A stretch of 9,860 nt of DNA from Candidatus Latescibacterota bacterium (GCA_030669445.1 DAOVDP010000031.1:1-9860), one strand, 5' to 3'; positions 1-6,243 are shown, counted from the first letter of the stretch. Translations and numbers: made by a program. The notes: generated from the sequence alone by a model not told the origin.

Positions 1-753
1 GGGGAGAAGATTGCCGCTCTGACCGCTTACGACTACATCCTGGCCACTATCCTCGATGAGATAGGCATAGACCTCATCTTAGTGGGTGATTCACTGGGGA
101 CTGTTTTTGCCGGGTATGAGACGACGGTGCAGGTGACCTTAGAGCAGATGCTCTACCACACTAAGATAGTTTCCCAGCAGGTCAATAATGCCTTGGTGGT
201 TGGAGATATGCCATTTATGTCGTTTCAGATAAGTCCAGAGGAAGCAGTGCGGAATGCCGGCCGGTTTCTCCAGGAGGCAGGGGCAGAGGTGGTGAAGTTG
301 GAGGGTGGGGAAGAGATCGCGCCCACGGTTAGGAGGATAGTCAATGCCGGTATCCCGGTGATGGGCCATCTGGGACTCCTACCCCAGTCGGTTCATAAAT
401 ATGGTGGTTACGCAGTGCGAGCCAGGGAATCCAAAGAGGCTGAGAAATTGCGCCAAGACGCAAAAATTCTCGAGGAGTGCGGGGTTTTCTCTATAGTGTT
501 GGAGAAAATCCCTCACCAACTGGCACGCCAGGTCTCCCAGAATCTGAGCATCCCCACTATTGGCATCGGGGCTGGTCCCGATTGTGATGGTCAGATCCTG
601 GTGACCCCCGATATGCTGGGACTGTTTGAGAGGTTTCATCCTCCGTTTGTAAGGAGATATGCGGAGCTGAATAAAGAGATTAAACAGGCCTGTACGGCCT
701 ATTTACAGGATGTAAGGACAGAGAAGTTCCCCTCGCTGGAGGAGAGTTTCTGA
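1..753 (+). CDS. panB: 3-methyl-2-oxobutanoate hydroxymethyltransferase (5'-truncated by window edge)
   Basis: PanB transfers a hydroxymethyl group from 5,10-methylene-tetrahydrofolate to 2-oxoisovalerate, giving ketopantoate, the first committed step of pantothenate and CoA synthesis; it is cytosolic. The frame is open from base 1, so the GTG at 82 is an internal valine and not the start. The 250 visible residues begin GEKIAALTAYDY, the usual PanB N-terminal motif, so only about 15-25 residues are missing. Visible family motifs are LVGDSLG (Asp30, expected Mg ligand), VVGDMPF (Asp69, expected second ligand), GHLGLLPQSVHKYGGY, and GIGAGPDCDGQILV near the C-terminus, ending FPSLEESF. Nothing looks broken. 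A 191-base gap containing a palindrome separates it from the next gene. Assignment is firm; the true start lies outside the window. Confidence 0.96.
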   Translation, partial: GEKIAALTAYDYILATILDEIGIDLILVGDSLGTVFAGYETTVQVTLEQMLYHTKIVSQQVNNALVVGDMPFMSFQISPEEAVRNAGRFLQEAGAEVVKLEGGEEIAPTVRRIVNAGIPVMGHLGLLPQSVHKYGGYAVRARESKEAEKLRQDAKILEECGVFSIVLEKIPHQLARQVSQNLSIPTIGIGAGPDCDGQILVTPDMLGLFERFHPPFVRRYAELNKEIKQACTAYLQDVRTEKFPSLEESF

Positions 754-815
754 CAACAGCCGCAGATTGTTGGGTTTCGCCGTTTTTATCCTGATGCGGT
801 CTTCCAGCCATCTTG

Positions 816-846
816 TAGGTTGGGTTGAGGAACGAAACCCAACCTA
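816..846. repeat. Extragenic palindrome (REP-like hairpin)
   Basis: TAGGTTGGGTT (816-826) and AACCCAACCTA (836-846) are perfect 11-bp inverted arms around the 9-base loop GAGGAACGA. There is no downstream T-run, so it does not look like an intrinsic terminator. From memory, palindromes with this GGTTGGGTT...AACCCAACC core are common dispersed extragenic repeats in several bacterial phyla, so this is probably one of a genome-wide family. Copy number cannot be judged here. Confidence 0.75.
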
Positions 847-927
847 TTGGTCTGGTTTAACCTAACCTATAACTATCTAATTAGGATGAATCCGCGGTTA
901 ATTTTTAACAATGTCTTCTAACCCGAA

Positions 928-932
928 AGGAG
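928..932 (+). promoter_or_regulatory. Ribosome binding site of the synthase gene
   Basis: AGGAG within GAAAGGAGATC lies 12 bases before ATG 945 but only 3 before TTG 936. The latter spacing is too short, so ATG 945 is preferred even though its spacing is on the long side. Confidence 0.55.
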
Positions 933-944
933 ATCTTGCTGAAG

Positions 945-2783
945 ATGGGAATATCAAGACTTATAAGACCAGAACGGCCCAAATGCCAGATTGAAGATGT
1001 GGAGCAACCCAACCTGTTCAGGGATATCTTCCCCTACACGGAAGTGCCGCGGATGATATTTGACAATGTGATAATACCCGTGGAGCTGCCGGATGAGATA
1101 TGGATAACCTGCACCACCTTCAGGGACGGCCAGCAGGCCAGACCCCCTTACACAGTTAAGCAAATAGTGGACCTCTACGATATGCTACATCGACTGGGGG
1201 GCTCCCAGGGTGTCATTCGGCAGTGCGAATTCTTCCTCTACAGCCAGGGCGACAAAGAAGCGGTAGGACAATGTCTGGAGAAAGGATATAGATATCCAGA
1301 GGTTACCGGATGGATCAGAGCTGTTAAGTCCGATTTTCAACTGGTAAAACAGATGGGGCTGAAAGAGACAGGAGTGCTCACTTCTGCTTCTGACTACCAC
1401 ATTTTCCTCAAATTGGGTATGAATAGGAAAGCCGCCTTAGAGGCTTATTTGGCCGTTGTAAAGGAGGCGATGGAAGCTGAAGTGCGGATCAGATGCCATA
1501 TGGAGGACATCACCAGGGCCGATTTCCCCGGGTTCATCATCCCCTTTGCCCAAGAGTTGATGGGTATTTACGAAGAGGTGGGGGAAGAGACATTAGCAGG
1601 CCCGCCGATTAAGATAAGACTTTGTGATACTATGGGATATGGCCTTCCCTACCCTGAGGCAGCCTTGCCTCGAGGGGTCCCCAAGATGGTGCATGCTATG
1701 GTTCACCAGGCCGGTGTTCCCCCCTATGCCTTGGAGTGGCATGGACACAACGATTTCCACAAGGCCCTGATTAACAGCGAGGCTGCCTGGCTTTATGGCT
1801 GTGCCGCTGCCAACGGGACACTCCTGGGCTTCGGAGAAAGATGCGGCAACCCCGCTATCGAGGGACTGATTATCGAATATATCGCCCTTCAGGGCAAGAC
1901 CAACGGAGTGGATACCACTGTAATCACCGAGATCGCCGACTATTTCAGAGAAGAGGTCAAGGCCTCAATCTCTGCTAACTATCCTTTTGTAGGGGAAGAA
2001 TTTAACTTTACCAGGGCCGGTATCCACGCCGACGGGATCAGCAAAAATGAGGAGATATACAATATCTTTAACACCACCGAGATTCTAAACCGATCCCCTG
2101 GCGTTATGGTTACTGACAAGTCGGGCACCGCTGGGATTGCCTACTGGATCAACTCCCATTTCAAACTGACCGGCGACAGGGTGATTGACAAAAGACATCC
2201 GGGAGTGGGCAAGATCTATCACTGGGTGATGGACCAATACAGAGAGGGCAGGATTACCAGTATCTCTACCGAGGAGATGCTGGAGAAGGCGAAGAGATAC
2301 CTGCCAGAGCTGTTTATCTCGGACTTCGACCGGATAAAGGCACACGCCCGTCTGCTGGCCGAGGAACTTATCGAAGAGGTAGTAAATCTGCCTGCTATTC
2401 GCTCAATGGACCCATCCCAGCAGGAACCCCTGTTGACAAAGGTGATCGAAGAGAACCCTTACATTCAGTTGATAGCCGTCAGTGATAAAGAGGGCAGCAG
2501 GGTTACCCGAAATATCACTCAACCGGTAGACAAGGCAAAATATGAATACCACCGTATCGGGGATGATTTCTCTAACCGAGAGTGGTTTATCGGCCCGCTG
2601 AAGACAGGGAAGACCTACGTGACGGGACTTTACACCTCAACCGTCACAGGTGCGCTGTGCATCACCGTTTCTGCCCCGATCAGGGACGAGAACGAAGAGA
2701 TAGTGGGGGTGTTGGAGTTCGACCTTAAGTTTGAAGAGCTGGTTAAACTGGAGGAGCAGAGTCGTGAGGATGACCTTAGCTGA
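945..2783 (+). CDS. Isopropylmalate/homocitrate/Re-citrate synthase-like DRE-TIM enzyme with C-terminal Cache-like domain
   Basis: The first ~395 residues are a DRE-TIM metallolyase domain of the kind that condenses acetyl-CoA with a 2-oxoacid. Numbered from a TTG at 936, these motifs are visible: TFRDGQQ (61-67, the usual LRDGEQ), WHGHND (268-273, two metal-binding His), GFGERCGN (298-305) and GIHADG with His364. A helical linker (about 395-490) follows. The expected LeuA regulatory domain is absent; residues ~480-610 instead resemble a Cache/PDC sensor: FSNREWF, then GKTYVTGLYTS, ITVSAPIRDENEEIVGVLEF. No signal peptide or membrane segment is seen, so the sensor should be cytosolic. AGGAG at 928-932 favours ATG 945 (612 aa) over TTG 936. 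The gene overlaps the next by 14 bases, implying translational coupling. The substrate is uncertain: 2-isopropylmalate, citramalate, homocitrate and Re-citrate synthase are all possible; the neighbouring LeuC-type gene and panB favour 2-oxoisovalerate. Confidence 0.85.
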   Translation: MGISRLIRPERPKCQIEDVEQPNLFRDIFPYTEVPRMIFDNVIIPVELPDEIWITCTTFRDGQQARPPYTVKQIVDLYDMLHRLGGSQGVIRQCEFFLYSQGDKEAVGQCLEKGYRYPEVTGWIRAVKSDFQLVKQMGLKETGVLTSASDYHIFLKLGMNRKAALEAYLAVVKEAMEAEVRIRCHMEDITRADFPGFIIPFAQELMGIYEEVGEETLAGPPIKIRLCDTMGYGLPYPEAALPRGVPKMVHAMVHQAGVPPYALEWHGHNDFHKALINSEAAWLYGCAAANGTLLGFGERCGNPAIEGLIIEYIALQGKTNGVDTTVITEIADYFREEVKASISANYPFVGEEFNFTRAGIHADGISKNEEIYNIFNTTEILNRSPGVMVTDKSGTAGIAYWINSHFKLTGDRVIDKRHPGVGKIYHWVMDQYREGRITSISTEEMLEKAKRYLPELFISDFDRIKAHARLLAEELIEEVVNLPAIRSMDPSQQEPLLTKVIEENPYIQLIAVSDKEGSRVTRNITQPVDKAKYEYHRIGDDFSNREWFIGPLKTGKTYVTGLYTSTVTGALCITVSAPIRDENEEIVGVLEFDLKFEELVKLEEQSREDDLS

Positions 2784-4020
2784 GAAGATTATCGGCCGGC
2801 ATTGCGGGCGGCAGGTGAAGGCAGGCGAATTCGTGGTGGCCGATGTGGACCTCTGTTTCCTCCAGGACGGCACCGGCCCCCTGGCGGTCAGAGAACTGGA
2901 GCAGATGGGACTGGAGAAAGTGGCCCATCCTGAGCGGACTGTCCTGTTTATCGACCATGCTGCTCCCAGTCCCCGCCGTGAACTCTCCGGTGATCACATC
3001 ACTCTCCGGGAGTTTGCTCGGAAGACAGGCGCTCTGCTTTCCGATGTAGGCCAGGGGATATGCCATCAGATTGTGAGCGAGTCTTACGCCCGTCCGGGAG
3101 AGATAGTAATCGGGGCTGACTCCCACACCTGCACCGCCGGGGCCTTGGGGGCCTTTGCCACCGGAATGGGCTCTACCGACGTGGCGGTGGCTGTAGCCCT
3201 GGGAAAGGTGTGGCTTAAGGTGCCACAAAGTTTTAAAATAACTATTTCCGAGGCTTTTTCCCCCGGTGTTTACGCCAAGGACTTGATCCTTTCCCTTATC
3301 GGCACAATTGGCGCCGACGGTGCCACCTACAAGTCCTTGGAGCTGGATGGGGAAACTGTGGAGAGGATGTCTATGGCCGAGAGGTTCACCTTAACGAATA
3401 TGGCAGTGGAGACAGGTGCCAAGGCGGGTCTGATTGGGGCCGATGAGGTGACCCGCCTGTATCTGAAGGCTCAGGGAAGAGCCGATGACTTCCGGCCCGT
3501 AGCCGCCGACCCTGATGCCCAGTACAAGAAAACTATAGAGGTCAATGTCTCTGAACTCCAACCGCAGGTCTCTTTCCCTCATCAGGTAGACAACACCAAA
3601 CCTGTCTCAGAGGCGGTGGGGATAAAGGTGGATCAAGTATTTATCGGCACTTGCACCAATGGGCGGCTGGAGGACCTGAGGGTGACGGCAAATATCCTCG
3701 AAGGCAGGACCTGCCATCCTGACACCAGACTTATTGTCTGTCCTGCCTCTCGGCGAGTCTATTTAGCTGCCTTGCGGGAGGGGTTGTTGGCGACCTTTGT
3801 GGAGGCGGGAGCCGCGGTGATCAGTCCGGGCTGTGGTCCCTGCGTGGGGGTGCACCAGGGGGTGCTGGCAGACGGTGAGGTCTGTCTCTCCACTGCCAAC
3901 CGGAACTTCAAGGGCAGAATGGGTAATCCCGACAGTTTCATCTATCTTTGCTCTCCTGCCACTGCAGCCTATTCGGCCATCAGAGGGGAGATCTCAGATC
4001 CGAGGGAGGTGCTGGGGTAA
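2770..4020 (+). CDS. leuC: 3-isopropylmalate dehydratase / homoaconitase-type large subunit
   Basis: This aconitase-superfamily large subunit isomerises 2-isopropylmalate to 3-isopropylmalate, or a related 2-alkylmalate, using a [4Fe-4S] cluster and a separate small swivel subunit. The 416-residue length matches the compact prokaryotic LeuC/HacA class. The three cluster cysteines are visible: Cys295 in GTCTNGR, and Cys355 and Cys358 in GCGPCVG. Other family motifs are GADSHTCTAGALGAFATGMG, GSTD and GNPDSF near the end. ATG 2770 is chosen because MTLAEKIIGRHCGR is the normal family N-terminus; a GGAGGAG stretch lies just upstream inside the preceding gene. It overlaps that gene's stop by 14 bases. 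No LeuD-like ORF follows before the accessory segment, so the partner must be encoded elsewhere. The exact substrate (isopropylmalate, homocitrate, citramalate or citrate) depends on the upstream synthase. Confidence 0.9.
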   Translation: MTLAEKIIGRHCGRQVKAGEFVVADVDLCFLQDGTGPLAVRELEQMGLEKVAHPERTVLFIDHAAPSPRRELSGDHITLREFARKTGALLSDVGQGICHQIVSESYARPGEIVIGADSHTCTAGALGAFATGMGSTDVAVAVALGKVWLKVPQSFKITISEAFSPGVYAKDLILSLIGTIGADGATYKSLELDGETVERMSMAERFTLTNMAVETGAKAGLIGADEVTRLYLKAQGRADDFRPVAADPDAQYKKTIEVNVSELQPQVSFPHQVDNTKPVSEAVGIKVDQVFIGTCTNGRLEDLRVTANILEGRTCHPDTRLIVCPASRRVYLAALREGLLATFVEAGAAVISPGCGPCVGVHQGVLADGEVCLSTANRNFKGRMGNPDSFIYLCSPATAAYSAIRGEISDPREVLG

Positions 4021-4284
4021 AGGAAGGACAGAGGGAACAGCTTTAAATGAGCGGAGAAGGTCCTTATCGAATGAGCAGTAGCGCAGGGGTTTGTCCCCCG
4101 CTTCAGTGGGAAAGCAGAGGGCGAGAAAGTAGGGGCGACCCTCCGTGGTCGCCCAAGAGCGAAGAGGTTGTGGGGGCGACCCTCCGTGGTCGCCCAAGAG
4201 CGAAGAGGTAAGCTTATCTGAGTGGGAAGGCTCTCCAGAGCCCGATTGTGGCGTTAAATTCCTTGAGTGTGAAAAGGGAGAAGA
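4021..4284. other. Intergenic region downstream of leuC, rich in palindromes
   Basis: No gene is recognisable in these 264 bases. From left to right they hold a GGGG/CCCC hairpin (4086-4098), two tandem 37-base units each with an 8-bp palindrome (4132-4209), and a short GGCTC/GAGCC hairpin (4229-4242). None is followed by a T-run, so I see no clear intrinsic terminator for leuC. A LeuD small subunit would be expected here but is missing. Confidence 0.6.
4132..4209. repeat. Tandem pair of 37-bp units with an 8-bp extragenic palindrome
   Basis: Two identical 37-base units (4132-4168 and 4173-4209) are separated by TGTG, a period of 41. Each contains GGGCGACC, the 6-base loop CTCCGT, and GGTCGCCC, a perfect hairpin (4133-4154 and 4174-4195), followed by AAGAGCGAAGAGGT. 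Perfect identity suggests recent duplication. From memory, GTAGGGGCGACC-type palindromes are common dispersed elements in environmental bacterial genomes. Two units with a 4-base gap do not make a CRISPR array. Confidence 0.85.
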
Positions 4285-4747
4285 ATGTTTAAGCCGAAAC
4301 TTAGAATAACTAACAAGATAATTCAGTACCTTACAGCCATCGCCGCTGCCAGAGAGTTGATTCTCAATGCCCCACTTCTGCCCCAATGAGAATAGAGGGA
4401 GACATTATGCTGCCTTGCAAACAGCGGATCAGAAGACATTGGATATAACACTCTGGCTGGATTTCTGCGAAGGTGTTGCTGTGAGTATGAATCGGGTCAA
4501 AGATGCGGTTTTAGAGCTAAGCCTTGATAGACGAGCGAAAGAGAAAAAGGGACAAATTTTCTTGAACGAAAGACAGATGAAGATTCTAAAACACTTACAA
4601 ACAAATCCTCGGATCAGTATTTCTGAAATTCAAGAGATGTTCAATGTGAGCAGAGAAATGGCGAATCGGATAATTAAGGTTTTATTGGAACAGGGTTTGA
4701 TTACGAGGAGAGGACGAGGTAAGGCAACGTACTATGCGTTACCGTGA
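4285..4747 (+). pseudogene. Fic-family protein gene with the catalytic core deleted
   Basis: The two ends of a Fic-type AMP-transferase gene are present without its middle. ATG 4285, preceded by GGGAG at 4276-4280, opens a frame reading MFKPKLRITNKI and ending ILNAPLLPQ, typical of the N-terminus of this Fic subfamily, then a stop at 4387. In another frame, from about 4384, comes the subfamily's C-terminus: NRGRHYAALQ, LDITLWLDF, GQIFLNERQMKILKHLQ, then a winged helix (ISISEIQEMFNVSREMANRI) ending GRGKATYYALP at 4747. The catalytic HPFxxGNGR motif and roughly 200 residues expected between the ends are gone, and the junction near 4384-4389 also shifts frame. Fic activity is therefore lost. A separate ATG at 4367 could still yield a small (126 aa) winged-helix protein, but no good ribosome binding site supports this. 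Confidence 0.8.
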
Positions 4748-4971
4748 ATCGTCAACCTTACGTCAACCTTACGTCAACCCCGTAGGACCTTTGATCTCTC
4801 ATGGGATCAACTAACGTGGTTTCAGTATACAATATGTAGTATAATTTCACCTGTCTGCCGTAACACAAGCAGGAAAGTTGTAACCTAATCGCCGAGAAAA
4901 GAGGGGTAGTTTATAGATAAATTCAACAGGAAAGGAAGCAAATTTATAACAAATCCTTATAAGTGAGCAGA
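4748..4971. other. Intergenic region between the fic remnant and the first structured element
   Basis: No gene is recognisable. It holds a short 11-bp tandem repeat (4750-4780), an inverted repeat TTGATC...GATCAA (4791-4796 and 4805-4810) that forms an 8-bp stem as RNA if one G-U pair is allowed, and two AT-rich -10-like hexamers: TATAAT at 4840-4845 and TATAAG at 4958-4963. The second lies about 9 bases before the structured element, a fitting place for its promoter, but neither has a convincing -35 partner. Confidence 0.45.
4750..4780. repeat. 11-bp tandem repeat, nearly three units
   Basis: CGTCAACCTTA occurs at 4750-4760 and 4761-4771, and a third unit begins CGTCAACCC at 4772-4780. The array starts three bases after the stop of the fic remnant. 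It may be what is left of a repeat-containing C-terminal tail, since the 11-base unit would shift frame at each copy. Confidence 0.8.
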
Positions 4972-5150
4972 AGATGGCGGGGTGGCAGAACTCTGGTCCA
5001 AATACCAGGTGTGAGGTTGAGAAAGCCTGGGGCGTCAGGACATAGGACTTTAGTCCTGCCAATCCAGCCTGACTGTCGGCTGGCAGCCGACCAGAGAAAA
5101 GGTCATCGCTGGAGCGCCTACCTCTGTGAGTAAACTCCACCCCGCCGTCT
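4972..5150 (+). ncRNA. Candidate pseudoknotted structured RNA, copy 1
   Basis: A 179-base element bounded by a 14-bp outer stem (4972-4985 with 5137-5150, one U-G pair). Pairings seen by eye: CTCTGG 4991-4996 with CCAGAG 5091-5096; TCC 4997-4999 with GGA 5038-5040; hairpin CCAGGT 5005-5010 with GCCTGG 5025-5030 (one U-G); GAGGT in its loop (5013-5017) with ACCTC 5120-5124, a pseudoknot; hairpin AGGAC 5044-5048 with GTCCT 5053-5057; hairpin CCAGCC 5064-5069 with GGCTGG 5078-5083. It matches copy 2 at about 92% identity, and several stems differ by compensatory changes. It ends 64 bases before the MNT gene, so it may be a leader RNA, a free RNA, or a structured mobile repeat. I do not recognise it as a known RNA family. 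No folding program was run. Confidence 0.7.
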
Positions 5151-5201
5151 ATCCGAAAGCAGCGTGAGAGATCTTACCAAGACCGGGTCGCATCGGTAAA
5201 T

Positions 5202-5207
5202 AAGGGG
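5202..5207 (+). promoter_or_regulatory. Ribosome binding site of the MNT gene
   Basis: AAGGGG lies 7 bases before ATG 5215, good spacing, and fixes the start of the antitoxin gene. Confidence 0.7.
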
Positions 5208-5214
5208 TCAAGAT

Positions 5215-5565
5215 ATGATAGGGGACAAAAAAGCCTTCAGAAATCAGGACCTTGGTTTAGAAAGATTGGTCAACTTTGTAGTTGCGAAATATAAGCCAGA
5301 GAGGATAACTTTATTTGGCTCTTATGGAACTGGAACGAGGAACGAGAATTCTGATATAGATTTGGTGATCATAAAAGAGACCAAGATGCGGTTTGTAGAT
5401 AGGGTGGTAGAATTGATGCAGCTTATAAGGGGTCAGTTTGGGCTTGAATATCCAGTTGAGCCTCTTGTTTATACTCCGGAGGAGTGGAGATATGCAAGGA
5501 AGATAAATAGTATCTTCACTCGAACTGTTCTATCAGAAGGGATTGTGTTGTATGAAAAAGAATAA
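5215..5565 (+). CDS. mntA: MNT-type nucleotidyltransferase, probable antitoxin of an MNT/HEPN pair
   Basis: This 116-residue minimal nucleotidyltransferase carries the polymerase-beta fold signature: LFGSYGTG (Gly35-Ser36) followed by SDIDLVI with Asp47 and Asp49, the expected metal ligands. The third acidic position may be the glutamate in PVEPLVYTPEEW; I am unsure. In characterised MntA-HepT systems the nucleotidyltransferase neutralises the HEPN RNase by adding AMP or short oligo-AMP to it. Length, single domain and gene order fit that type. The stop overlaps the downstream HEPN gene by 14 bases, implying coupled translation. Copy 1 of the structured element lies 64 bases upstream and copy 2 lies past the partner gene. 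The gene symbol is by family analogy; antitoxin activity is inferred. Confidence 0.85.
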   Translation: MIGDKKAFRNQDLGLERLVNFVVAKYKPERITLFGSYGTGTRNENSDIDLVIIKETKMRFVDRVVELMQLIRGQFGLEYPVEPLVYTPEEWRYARKINSIFTRTVLSEGIVLYEKE

Positions 5566-5959
5566 AGCGGCAGCGGAAATCTGGTTTAGCAAGGCGAAAG
5601 ACCATCTCACCTTTGCGAAAGCCGGTTGGAAAGAAAGTAGGATAGTTTCAGATGCCTGTATTTTATGCCAGCAGGCAGCGGAAAAGGCATTAAAGTCTCT
5701 GTTGGAGTTAGAGAATATTGATATAGAGAAAACTCCTGCTTTTAAAACTCATAGGTTAGCCGACATAATTGAAGAGTGCAAAAAATATTATCCACAGGTG
5801 GAAGTCTTTACCGATGATTGTGACAAATTGACCGTCTACTACTTCGATAGATACCCCGCTGATATTCCTTTGAATTTGACTGAGGAAGATGCTGCATTTG
5901 CACTTGAGACAGCAGATAAGATTCTAAGATTTGTGGAAGAGATAATATCAACAGCCTGA
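5552..5959 (+). CDS. hepT: HEPN-domain protein, probable toxin of an MNT/HEPN pair
   Basis: This 135-residue all-helical HEPN protein shows the family's core motif CQQAAEKALKSLL (residues 39-51), the conserved Thr-His of AFKTHRL (His67), and RYPADIP (100-106) before a final helix. HEPN toxins of MNT pairs act as RNases, often on tRNA. The Rx4-6H catalytic motif of the best-studied HepT proteins is not obvious, so RNase activity here is uncertain; many members of this HEPN subfamily show the same pattern. ATG 5552 is preferred to TTG 5543 because AGAAGGGA lies about 10 bases upstream and the reading MKKNKAAAEIWF is a natural start. It overlaps the MNT gene by 14 bases. Confidence 0.85.
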   Translation: MKKNKAAAEIWFSKAKDHLTFAKAGWKESRIVSDACILCQQAAEKALKSLLELENIDIEKTPAFKTHRLADIIEECKKYYPQVEVFTDDCDKLTVYYFDRYPADIPLNLTEEDAAFALETADKILRFVEEIISTA

Positions 5960-6047
5960 AAAAGACAGGACTTAATTGGGGAAGTTTCTCCTGATGTTGA
6001 TCCTCAGAAGGTCGATGTAAATACAGAACTTTTGAGATTTGACATAA

Positions 6048-6225
6048 AAATGGCGGGGTGGCAGAACTCGGGTCCAAATACCAGGTAAGAGGTTGGAAAA
6101 ACCTGGGGCGTCAGGACATAGGACTTTAGTCCTGCCGATCCAGCCTGACTGTCGGCTGGCAACCGACTCCGAAAAGGTCATCGCTGGAGCGCCTATCTCC
6201 GTGAGTAAACTCCACCCCGCCGTTT
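6048..6225 (+). ncRNA. Candidate pseudoknotted structured RNA, copy 2
   Basis: About 92% identical to the copy at 4972-5150, with the same architecture: outer 14-bp stem 6048-6061 with 6212-6225; TCGGG 6068-6072 with TCCGA 6168-6172; hairpin CCAGGT 6081-6086 with ACCTGG 6101-6106; loop GAGGT 6089-6093 with ATCTC 6195-6199 (pseudoknot). Relative to copy 1 the outer stem changes AGA/UCU to AAA/UUU, the second stem changes a U-A pair to G-C and a G-C to G-U, the hairpin closing pair changes U-G to U-A, and the pseudoknot changes G-C to G-U. The wobbles work only if the plus strand is the RNA. The element ends 2 bases before a possible ribosome binding site (TAAGG, 6228-6232) of the next gene, a position suited to translational control. 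Function unknown. Confidence 0.7.
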
Positions 6226-6243
6226 CCTAAGGCAACTTAAGCG

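Larger units (their letters stand above)
754..944. other. Intergenic region between panB and the synthase gene
   Basis: This 191-base spacer has no convincing coding sequence. It holds an 11-bp perfect palindrome (816-846) and, upstream at 769-779, GTTGGGTTTCG, which is the exact reverse complement of part of that palindrome (834-844). The stretch around 850-895 is AT-rich and could hold a promoter for the downstream gene, but I see no hexamer pair good enough to call. Confidence 0.6.

Noticed and set aside
2776..3228. A 150-residue minus-strand ORF within leuC, and other long antisense frames such as 3994-4386
   Set aside because: They lie opposite well-supported genes or repeats, show no family motif and have no ribosome site.
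4132..4209. A CRISPR array
   Set aside because: There are only two units with a 4-base gap, no spacer-sized insert and no cas genes nearby.
4367..4747. A complete 126-residue gene starting at ATG 4367
   Set aside because: The N-terminal residues do not fit a natural start; from NRGRHYAALQ onward it matches the C-terminus of Fic proteins, and the matching N-terminus lies just upstream in another frame.
4840..4845. A promoter at TATAAT (4840-4845)
   Set aside because: The -10 hexamer is perfect, but the bases 17 upstream (TGGTTT) are a poor -35 and there is no extended -10, so it is not called as a feature.
4847..5140. A 97-residue minus-strand ORF across RNA copy 1 (and a similar one at 5972-6181 across copy 2)
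   Set aside because: The two readings arise from opposite-strand translation of the repeated element; there is no ribosome site or recognisable domain, and the base changes preserve RNA pairing rather than protein.
4972..5150. A simple MITE or insertion-sequence relic defined by GGCGGGGTGG...CCACCCCGCC terminal inverted repeats
   Set aside because: No target-site duplication is seen at either long copy; bases just outside the inverted repeat are complementary rather than directly repeated, and compensatory changes point to RNA structure. A structured mobile element is still possible.
6039..6044. A -35 box TTGACA just before RNA copy 2
   Set aside because: A matching -10 would fall inside the element near 6062-6067, where the sequence is CAGAAC, so it does not work as a promoter for the element.
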